Source: Anaerolineae bacterium (GTDB taxonomy: Bacteria > Chloroflexota > Anaerolineae > B4-G1 > DUEL01). From it: a stretch of 6,752 bases of DNA. The notes under the pieces are model-generated. The model did not search any database and was not told where the DNA came from. It was given only the letters and a program-made list of their open reading frames with translations. The DNA lies in contig JAOZPF010000033.1 in assembly GCA_029932895.1 (NCBI GenBank), positions 9,037 through 15,788 on the forward strand. The letters are read 5' to 3'. This document shows, one piece after another, positions 1 to 5,095 of this stretch; the stretch's first letter is position 1; each line of letters opens with the position of its first letter. The position numbers and the translations under genes were made by a program.

Positions 1-1
1 G

Positions 2-2092
2 GAGAGCCTCACCTACGCCACCATCACCTTTCAGAACTTTTTCCGCATGTACAAGAAATTGGCGGGAATGACCGGGACGGCGGCGACGGAGAAGGAAGAG
101 TTCCAAAAGATCTATGACCTGGACGTGGTGGTCCTGCCCACCAACGTCGAGTACCGCGCCATGACCGGCGACCTGGTCATCAGAAACGTGCCGCTCCGCG
201 AGCTGGAGACAGTCTCCTTCGCCGGCATCACGGATGGGCGGGACGGCGTGCTTGTGACAACCTACGAGAGCCGGGATGGCGGGGGGGAGCGGTACTACAA
301 GCGCCTCGACCTAGAGGACTCGATCTACCAGAAAGAACCGGCTAAATTCCGCGCCGTGGCCCAAGAGATTCAGGCCCTCCATCAAGCGGGACGCCCTGTG
401 CTGGTGGGCACGGTGGCGATCGAGACATCGGAGCGGATTTCCCGCATGCTCAAGCAACGAGACGTCCCCCACAACGTCCTCAACGCCAAGTACCACGAGC
501 AAGAGGCGGTGATCATCGCCCAGGCAGGTCGGCCGGGGGCGGTGACGATCGCGACCAACATGGCTGGCCGTGGCGTGGACATACTACTGGGCGGCAACCC
601 GGAAGGCCTGGCCCGCGAGCAGCTCCGCCAGGAGGGAATCGACCTGACCGAGGTCCCCCAGGCAGCGTGGAACAATGCGCTGGAGATGCTGCGGCGAGGG
701 GAAGACCCCACCCAGGTCTATGCCGAGCGCTGGGCCGAGGTGCTGACCCAGGCAACAGCCGAGTGCGCCCGCGACCGCGAGAAGGTGGTGACACGGGGCG
801 GGCTGCACGTCATCGGCACAGAACGGCACGAGGCACGGCGCATCGACAACCAGTTGCGCGGGCGGGCCGGCCGGCAGGGCGACCCCGGCTCATCCCACTT
901 TTTCCTCTCGCTAGAGGACGAGTTGATGCGCCGCTTTGGCGGCGAGCGGGTCCAGAACTTGATGGCCCGCGCTGGAATGGAGGACATGCCGTTCGAGTTC
1001 GGCCTCCTCAGCAAGACCATCGAGTCGGTCCAGACGCGGGTGGAGGGGTACAACTTTGACATCCGCAAACACGTCCTGGAGTATGACGACGTGGTCAATA
1101 AGCAGCGGGAGGTCATCTACGCCCAGCGACGCGAGGTGCTGGAGAAAGACGACCTGAGAGACCACGTCCTGCGCATGGTCAGCGGCGAGATCGAGGGGTT
1201 GCTCGCCGTCCATTGCCCAGGTGAGGAGGCGGAGGAATGGGACCTGCGGGGGCTGCATGCCGAGTTGCGGGGCTTTTTCCCACTGCCGCCCACCTTTGAC
1301 GTCCATCGGTGGACCAACCTCACCAGGGCAGAGATCCAGGAACAATTGGAGCAGGCTGCCGAGCAGGGGTACGACCGCCTGAACGAGATGCTGGGCCACA
1401 GAATATACCGGGATATGGTGCAACAGGACACCACACTGGCTATGCTGCGCGCCAGCAACGACCCGCTGCGACGACTGGTATACCGACACGTGGTCAAATC
1501 ACTGGGCAGCGAGCCGGAAGAGGAGCAGGCCAGCCTGCCCCTGCGCCGCCTGCCCGAGGCAATGAAGGAAAAAGTGGAGCGTGGGTTCGTGGAAGGGGTG
1601 CGCCTGTACCGGGACCGTCAGGTAATTCTCAGGGCGGTGGACTCGCTGTGGGTTCGCCATCTGACCGACCTCTCCGCCCTGCGGGAGGGAATTGGCCTGC
1701 GGGCGTTCGGTCAGCAGAACCCCCTGGTGGCATATCAGAAAGAAGCTCACGAGATGTACCGCGCGCTGTTGGGCCGCATCCAGTCCCACGTTGCCCGCAG
1801 CCTGTACTTGGTGCCCAAGGATGCGCTTCCTCCGGCACGCCGCCAACCACGCCTGCGGGCATTTCGGCCCGGCGTGCCCGCCGGTGCCCGACCGGCACGC
1901 CGACCCCGCCAGGCCCCGGCAGCATCCGGGCCCCCCACGCACAAGCTGGGCCGCAACGACCCGTGCTGGTGCGGCAGCGGCAAAAAGTACAAGAACTGTC
2001 ATATGCGACAGGACCAGGAGGCCCAAGCCGGGGCTACCGTCTCCGCCCGCCCGCCCCAGACACCCAGCCGCCGCAGGCGGCGACGGCGGTAG
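2..2092 (+). CDS. secA: Preprotein translocase subunit SecA, C-terminal part (5' end outside window)
   Basis: SecA is the cytosolic ATPase motor that drives unfolded preproteins through the SecYEG channel. The reading frame is open from base 2, so the Met at 47 is internal; the segment (ESLTYATITFQNFFRMY, then KLAGMTGTA) matches the family near residue 360. The Walker A/B half of the first nucleotide-binding domain is therefore upstream. Visible, numbering from base 2: second nucleotide-binding domain with TNMAGRG (185-191) and the arginine-finger region QLRGRAGRQGD (284-294); helical scaffold with LEYDDVVNKQR (Y361 onward); the two-helix-finger region near DSLWVRHLTDLSALREG; a Pro/Arg-rich linker; and the C-terminal SEC-C zinc motif with ligands C655, C657, C666 and H667, which binds SecB or ribosomes in known SecAs. 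Two oddities: about 48 extra residues after LPTN (near 158-301), and a 29-residue tail after the zinc motif ending in seven arginines. Identification is certain; the frame shows no break. Confidence 0.98.
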   Translation, partial: ESLTYATITFQNFFRMYKKLAGMTGTAATEKEEFQKIYDLDVVVLPTNVEYRAMTGDLVIRNVPLRELETVSFAGITDGRDGVLVTTYESRDGGGERYYKRLDLEDSIYQKEPAKFRAVAQEIQALHQAGRPVLVGTVAIETSERISRMLKQRDVPHNVLNAKYHEQEAVIIAQAGRPGAVTIATNMAGRGVDILLGGNPEGLAREQLRQEGIDLTEVPQAAWNNALEMLRRGEDPTQVYAERWAEVLTQATAECARDREKVVTRGGLHVIGTERHEARRIDNQLRGRAGRQGDPGSSHFFLSLEDELMRRFGGERVQNLMARAGMEDMPFEFGLLSKTIESVQTRVEGYNFDIRKHVLEYDDVVNKQREVIYAQRREVLEKDDLRDHVLRMVSGEIEGLLAVHCPGEEAEEWDLRGLHAELRGFFPLPPTFDVHRWTNLTRAEIQEQLEQAAEQGYDRLNEMLGHRIYRDMVQQDTTLAMLRASNDPLRRLVYRHVVKSLGSEPEEEQASLPLRRLPEAMKEKVERGFVEGVRLYRDRQVILRAVDSLWVRHLTDLSALREGIGLRAFGQQNPLVAYQKEAHEMYRALLGRIQSHVARSLYLVPKDALPPARRQPRLRAFRPGVPAGARPARRPRQAPAASGPPTHKLGRNDPCWCGSGKKYKNCHMRQDQEAQAGATVSARPPQTPSRRRRRRR

Positions 2093-2143
2093 AGGCGACA
2101 GTGGTCACGGTTCCCATGCCTTGCAGCCACCGAGAGGATACGT

Positions 2144-2150
2144 AGGAGGA
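2144..2150 (+). promoter_or_regulatory. Ribosome binding site of the winged-helix gene
   Basis: AGGAGGA is a near-perfect Shine-Dalgarno sequence lying 7 nt before the ATG at 2158, which fixes that start. It sits in the 65-bp gap after secA (2093-2157). I saw no convincing -35/-10 pair or terminator in this gap, so read-through from secA is possible. Confidence 0.8.
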
Positions 2151-2157
2151 CAGAGGA

Positions 2158-2526
2158 ATGGAGCAGGACTTGATTGGCCGCTTGATGGCGGATATGGATC
2201 CTGATCTGCTAGAGTTTCTGCGGGCAAAGGTCAATTCCTTTGTCAAATGGAATCTCATCAGTTTCTTCTACGAGAACCCGCACACCACCGACACCGCCGC
2301 CAACATCGCCCGCTACGCCGGGCGCAACGTAGAGACGACCCGGGCCGAGTTGGCCGAGTTGGCAGCCGACGGGGTGCTGGTCGAGAACAGATTGGGGGAT
2401 ATGATCGTGTACTCGCTCCCCAACGACCCCCAGGTACGCGACCTGGTCAGGCGCTTTGTCGAGGCGTCGGAGGACCGTGACTTTCGGGTCAAGGCTATTT
2501 ACCACATCATCCGCGGGATGAGGTGA
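2158..2526 (+). CDS. Small winged-helix (HTH) DNA-binding protein
   Basis: A 122-residue soluble protein with a winged-helix pattern. An N-terminal helix (about 3-24) is followed by helix 1 (KWNLISFFYENP, 30-41), helix 2 (TAANIARYAG, 46-55), a likely recognition helix (about 57-70, NVETTRAELAELAA), then DGVLVEN and a beta wing (RLGDMIVYSL, 78-87). A charged helix (90-104) and a basic C-terminus follow. The layout resembles the ArsR/MarR-like 'lower the barrier, then the wing' fold, but there are no cysteines, so metal sensing of the classical ArsR type is unlikely. The start is set by AGGAGGA at 2144-2150. The next gene, a KaiC-like ATPase, begins 22 bp downstream, so the two are probably co-transcribed and may act together, for example as regulator and ATP switch. 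DNA binding is inferred from the predicted fold; target and ligand are unknown. A purely protein-protein role for the winged helix is possible. Confidence 0.85.
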   Translation: MEQDLIGRLMADMDPDLLEFLRAKVNSFVKWNLISFFYENPHTTDTAANIARYAGRNVETTRAELAELAADGVLVENRLGDMIVYSLPNDPQVRDLVRRFVEASEDRDFRVKAIYHIIRGMR

Positions 2527-2536
2527 GCGAGGCGAA

Positions 2537-2543
2537 AAGGAGG
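2537..2543 (+). promoter_or_regulatory. Ribosome binding site of the KaiC-like gene
   Basis: AAGGAGG lies 5 nt before the ATG at 2549, inside the 22-bp gap after the winged-helix gene. It supports the chosen start and independent, strong translation initiation of the ATPase within the operon. Confidence 0.8.
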
Positions 2544-2548
2544 CGGGG

Positions 2549-3310
2549 ATGGAACGCGTAGAGACAGGCATACCGGGCCTGGACGAAATGCTCCACGGCG
2601 GATTCCTGCGGGAGACGGCTATCCTGGTGGAGGGAGCACCAGGGACCGGCAAGACGACGTTCGGCATGCAGTTCATCTACCACGGGATCGTGGCCTGCGA
2701 CGAACCGGGCATCATCCTGACTTTTGAGCAGTTCCCTAGCCAGTACTACCGCGATGCGGCGAGCTTTGGTTGGGACTTTCGCCGTCTGGAGGAAGAGAGA
2801 AAGCTGCACATCATGATGACCAGCCCCCAGGTCTCGCTGGCCTTTTTGGAGAAGGCCGGTGGGCAGATCGAGAGGCTGGCCCGGCAGATGGGCGCTCGGC
2901 GCATCCTGGTAGACAGTCTCTCCCATTTCGAGCAACTATCCAACGACCCCATCGAGCTGCGACAGACGATCTATGGCTTTGTCAATGGCCTGAAACGGGA
3001 AGGGCTGACCGCTGTGCTCACGCGGGAGAACCTCGCTCTACTGGGCGAGGTAGAAGCGCCGGATGAGGACATCCCCTTTCTGGTGGATACCTACATCCTC
3101 CTGCGCTATGTCGAGATCGAGAGCAGCGTGCAAAAGGCCTTTCTGGTGCTCAAGATGCGCGGCAGCAACCACGACAAGGATATCCGTCGTTTCACTATTA
3201 CCGGGCGGGGAATCGAGGTGCAGTCCAAGTTCGAGGGGCGCGAGGGTATTATGAGCGGGAGCCCGCGCCGAATGGCTGACTCTTTTATGGAGGCTTTCGT
3301 GCGTAAATGA
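2549..3310 (+). CDS. Single-domain KaiC-like / RAD55-family ATPase
   Basis: A 253-residue RecA-fold ATPase of the KaiC/RAD55 group. It opens with the family hallmark TGIPGLDEMLHGGF (6-19). Walker A is GAPGTGKT (29-36), with K35 and T36 for phosphate and Mg. The general-base region reads TFEQFP with E60-Q61, where KaiC domains typically have Glu-Glu; the first Glu is kept. SFGWD (72-76) is conserved, and Walker B is RILVDS with D122. Near the C-terminus KMRGSNHDKDIRRF (202-215) matches the KaiC motif that contacts the neighbouring subunit's nucleotide, so a ring-shaped oligomer is likely. It has one domain only, about half of cyanobacterial clock KaiC, and no kaiA or kaiB is visible nearby, so a circadian clock role is not supported. 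Neighbours are a winged-helix gene 22 bp upstream and two small membrane-protein genes starting 10 bp downstream, which suggests a signalling or switch role at the membrane or on DNA. That role is inference. Confidence 0.93.
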   Translation: MERVETGIPGLDEMLHGGFLRETAILVEGAPGTGKTTFGMQFIYHGIVACDEPGIILTFEQFPSQYYRDAASFGWDFRRLEEERKLHIMMTSPQVSLAFLEKAGGQIERLARQMGARRILVDSLSHFEQLSNDPIELRQTIYGFVNGLKREGLTAVLTRENLALLGEVEAPDEDIPFLVDTYILLRYVEIESSVQKAFLVLKMRGSNHDKDIRRFTITGRGIEVQSKFEGREGIMSGSPRRMADSFMEAFVRK

Positions 3311-3320
3311 GGGGGGAACA

Positions 3321-3611
3321 ATGATACTTGCGATGCGCATAACAGCCACAATCACCTGGGCGGGGATTGGCTTCTTGATCTTGATGCTCTGGCGGATCGC
3401 CCGTTTCTACGAGCGGTCGTCCGGCAAGCACGCTGCCTCCTTCCTGTTCCTGCCCCCCCTGCTGCTGATACCAGGTGGGGCGGCATGGTACATTGTAACC
3501 AATCCCAATTTCGTGGGCAGCGTGCCTGGTGACACCATGTTCGCGATCGGGGGAATCACTCTGGCTCTGGCCACCTCGCTCCTGCGGCAGGCAATGATAG
3601 GGGAACGATGA
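3321..3611 (+). CDS. Small three-helix membrane protein of unknown function (A)
   Basis: A 96-residue hydrophobic protein that I do not recognise. Three likely membrane helices are visible: about 7-26 (ITATITWAGIGFLILMLW), 38-59 (a leucine-rich stretch with two PP/PGG kinks) and 73-90 (MFAIGGITLALATSLLRQ). A basic loop, RIARFYERSSGKH (25-37), follows helix 1 and by the positive-inside rule should be cytoplasmic; the loop NPNFVGSVPGD (61-71) would then be outside. No enzymatic motif or Cys/His metal site is seen. The gene starts 10 bp after the KaiC-like ATPase, with a G-rich stretch (3311-3316) as ribosome binding site; an ATG at 3333 is a possible alternative start. Its stop overlaps the start of the next membrane gene by ATGA, so the two are probably made together and may form a complex. 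A plausible but unproven job is to anchor or signal to the ATPase. Confidence 0.8.
   Translation: MILAMRITATITWAGIGFLILMLWRIARFYERSSGKHAASFLFLPPLLLIPGGAAWYIVTNPNFVGSVPGDTMFAIGGITLALATSLLRQAMIGER
3608..3611 (+). promoter_or_regulatory. ATGA stop/start overlap coupling membrane genes A and B
   Basis: The ATG of gene B (3608-3610) overlaps the TGA stop of gene A (3609-3611). This arrangement commonly allows terminating ribosomes to restart on the next gene, and suggests linked production of the two membrane proteins. Confidence 0.75.
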
Positions 3612-3970
3612 GCTACTGGCACATTCCACCCGAAATCATCACCACACCGTGGGAGCCGGCGGCTCTGGCCGCCGTGGTCTCGGCCATCTATCTCTACATC
3701 GACCTGAGCAGCAGGCTCGGCGCTGTGACCAAGATGCCACCTTTCTACCGCTGGTTCCTGGTAGGGGGCGGGTTGACCGGTATGGCCCTGGCTGTCTCGT
3801 TACTGCGTGCCGCCGCCCTTCTCTCTTGTCGGGAGGAGATCGCTTTTCTCGTCCAACCCGGTGTGGGGCTGCTCTTTTACCACATTCCCCTACTGATCGG
3901 GACCGTCATCAACGTAGCTGTGACCCTGCGCTATTGGTCCTGGCTGATAACGGGCACAGAGGGCAGGTAA
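3608..3970 (+). CDS. Small three-helix membrane protein of unknown function (B)
   Basis: A 120-residue hydrophobic protein that I do not recognise. Likely membrane helices are 18-35 (AALAAVVSAIYLYIDL), 49-72 (WFLVGGGLTGMALAVSLLRAAALL) and 86-109 (VGLLFYHIPLLIGTVINVAV and onward). The loop after helix 1 (SSRLGAVTKMPPFYR) is basic and probably cytoplasmic; a CREEIAFLVQPG loop (74-85) separates helices 2 and 3. The start is an ATGA overlap with membrane protein A, with AGGGG at 3599-3603 about 4 nt upstream, which points to translational coupling and a fixed ratio of the two products. Helix 2 shares a short GG-T-ALA-SLLR-like stretch with helix 3 of protein A, possibly a sign of common ancestry, though hydrophobic segments match easily by chance. 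Nothing in it suggests a known transporter or enzyme. With the winged-helix and KaiC-like genes it forms the cassette described in the findings. Confidence 0.82.
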   Translation: MSYWHIPPEIITTPWEPAALAAVVSAIYLYIDLSSRLGAVTKMPPFYRWFLVGGGLTGMALAVSLLRAAALLSCREEIAFLVQPGVGLLFYHIPLLIGTVINVAVTLRYWSWLITGTEGR

Positions 3971-3975
3971 GGAAT

Positions 3976-4002
3976 GCAGGCGACGGGTGTTCTGTCGCCA
4001 GC
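3976..4002 (+). repeat. Inverted repeat / possible RNA hairpin ahead of add
   Basis: GGCGAC (3979-3984) and GTCGCC (3994-3999) are perfectly complementary around a 9-nt loop. Beyond an A-A mismatch, a further GC/GC pair extends the stem (3976-3977 with 4001-4002). No T-run follows, so it is not a standard intrinsic terminator. It lies immediately after the stop of membrane gene B and before the likely adenosine deaminase start at 4037, so it could be an RNA element shaping add translation or transcript stability, or a protein-binding palindrome. If add really starts at 3974, it would simply be coding sequence. In GC-rich DNA a 6-bp stem can also occur by chance. Confidence 0.35.
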
Positions 4003-4036
4003 TAGGGATCACTATGGCAGTTCAAACGGTGCACCA

Positions 4037-5095
4037 ATGACGCAATCACGCCAAGATATAGCGACGCTGAGAGAATTCTTTCAGCGCATGCCCAAGGTGG
4101 ACCTCCACCGACACCTCGAGGGCTCACTCCGTTTGCAGACCCTGGCCGAGATCGCCGTCGAACACGGCATCGACTTGCCCGCCTACAGTATCGAGGACCT
4201 CAGGCCATACGTTCAGGTGACAGAGGATGAGCAGAACTTTCACTCCTTCTTGGCCAAGTTCCGCCTGCTGCGCCGTTTCTACCGCAGCCGTGAGGCGGTG
4301 GAGCGGATCACCTATGAGGCTGTGGCTGACGCCGCCGCCGACAACATCCGCTACCTGGAACTGCGCTTTAACCCGGTGGCCCTCTCCCGCGCCCAAAACT
4401 TTTCCTTTTCTGATGTGACCGAGTGGGTCGGCAACGCCATCGCCAACGCTCAGAAGGACCACGACATTGTCGTCCGGCTGCTGCTCCAGATCGGGCGGGA
4501 CGAACATCTCCAAGTGGCCGAAGAGATCATCGAGGTCGCGCTCGCCGCCCGACACCTGGGCGTGGTGGGGATCGACCTAGCAGGCGACGAGGTCAACTAC
4601 CCACCCCATCGCTTTGCCCCTCTGTTCCAAAAGGCCAGCCAGGAGGGGCTGGGAATCACCGTGCACGCTGGAGAGGCGGGAGGAGCCAACAACGTCCGCG
4701 TTGCTATCGAACTGCTCCGCGCGCAACGCATCGGTCACGGCGTGCGCGTGATCGAAGATTCGGACGTCGTGCGCTTTGTCCGCGAGAGCGGCGTGGCGCT
4801 GGAAGTTTGCCCCACCAGCAACTTTCAGACCGGCGTCGTGGGCTCCCTCAGTTACCACCCCCTCCCAGATTTGATCGCCCTGCACTTGCCAGTGACCATA
4901 AACACCGACGACCCCAGCATATCGGACACGACGCTGACCGACGAGTATATGGTGGCAGCGCTGGTCATCGGCCTGGAACCGGCCCAGATTCGGGATACAG
5001 TGTTGACGGCCGTCAACGCCGCGTTCCTCCCCGAAGAAGAACGGCGCAGACTCTTGGAGCGATTTACAGCATGGAATACACTGCCAACCAAATGA
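4037..5095 (+). CDS. add: Adenosine deaminase
   Basis: Hydrolyses adenosine (and deoxyadenosine) to inosine and ammonia in purine salvage; cytosolic, TIM-barrel amidohydrolase fold with one zinc. Numbered from the longer start at 3974: HxH zinc ligands H45 and H47 in VDLHRHLEGSLR; zinc ligand H231 and catalytic E234 in HAGEAGG; H255 in IGHGVRV; CPTSN (279-283); zinc ligand D312 and neighbour D313 in INTDDPSISDTTLTDEY. This last block is of the adenosine type rather than fungal or bacterial adenine deaminase. The start is uncertain. ATG 4037 gives 352 aa and a leader length close to relatives; ATG 3974 gives 373 aa, lies 3 bp after the previous stop with only a weak AGG upstream, and adds 21 residues that look unlike the family. 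I prefer 4037. The stop overlaps argS by ATGA. All catalytic residues are present, so it should be active. An aminodeoxyfutalosine deaminase role is less likely but not excluded. Confidence 0.95.
   Translation: MTQSRQDIATLREFFQRMPKVDLHRHLEGSLRLQTLAEIAVEHGIDLPAYSIEDLRPYVQVTEDEQNFHSFLAKFRLLRRFYRSREAVERITYEAVADAAADNIRYLELRFNPVALSRAQNFSFSDVTEWVGNAIANAQKDHDIVVRLLLQIGRDEHLQVAEEIIEVALAARHLGVVGIDLAGDEVNYPPHRFAPLFQKASQEGLGITVHAGEAGGANNVRVAIELLRAQRIGHGVRVIEDSDVVRFVRESGVALEVCPTSNFQTGVVGSLSYHPLPDLIALHLPVTINTDDPSISDTTLTDEYMVAALVIGLEPAQIRDTVLTAVNAAFLPEEERRRLLERFTAWNTLPTK
5092..5095 (+). promoter_or_regulatory. ATGA stop/start overlap between add and argS
   Basis: The candidate argS ATG (5092-5094) overlaps the TGA stop of add (5093-5095). 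No clear Shine-Dalgarno precedes this ATG, so initiation would depend on ribosomes finishing add. The alternative ATG at 5071 has GGAG at 5056-5059, 11 nt upstream, and would give a 25-bp overlap and seven extra residues. Confidence 0.6.

Noticed and set aside
911..1489. A 192-codon - strand frame within secA
   Set aside because: Antisense shadow of conserved SecA sequence with no motif of its own.
2067..2081. Perfect hairpin GCCGCC-GCA-GGCGGC at the end of secA, considered as a terminator
   Set aside because: It sits inside the arginine codons of the SecA tail, and no T-run follows, so there is no support for intrinsic termination.
1309..2145. A 278-codon + strand frame overlapping the end of secA
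   Set aside because: It is a frame-shifted shadow of secA: the product is a Pro/Gly/Arg-rich low-complexity string, and the SecA frame is intact through the zinc motif.
2093..2157. A promoter in the secA to winged-helix gap
   Set aside because: TTGCAG near 2120 and GATACG near 2138 resemble boxes, but their spacing is far below the usual 16-18 bp, so no promoter can be called.
2549..3310. A circadian clock KaiC
   Set aside because: Only one ATPase domain is present, and no kaiA or kaiB is visible in the window. KaiC-like ATPase is the safer name.
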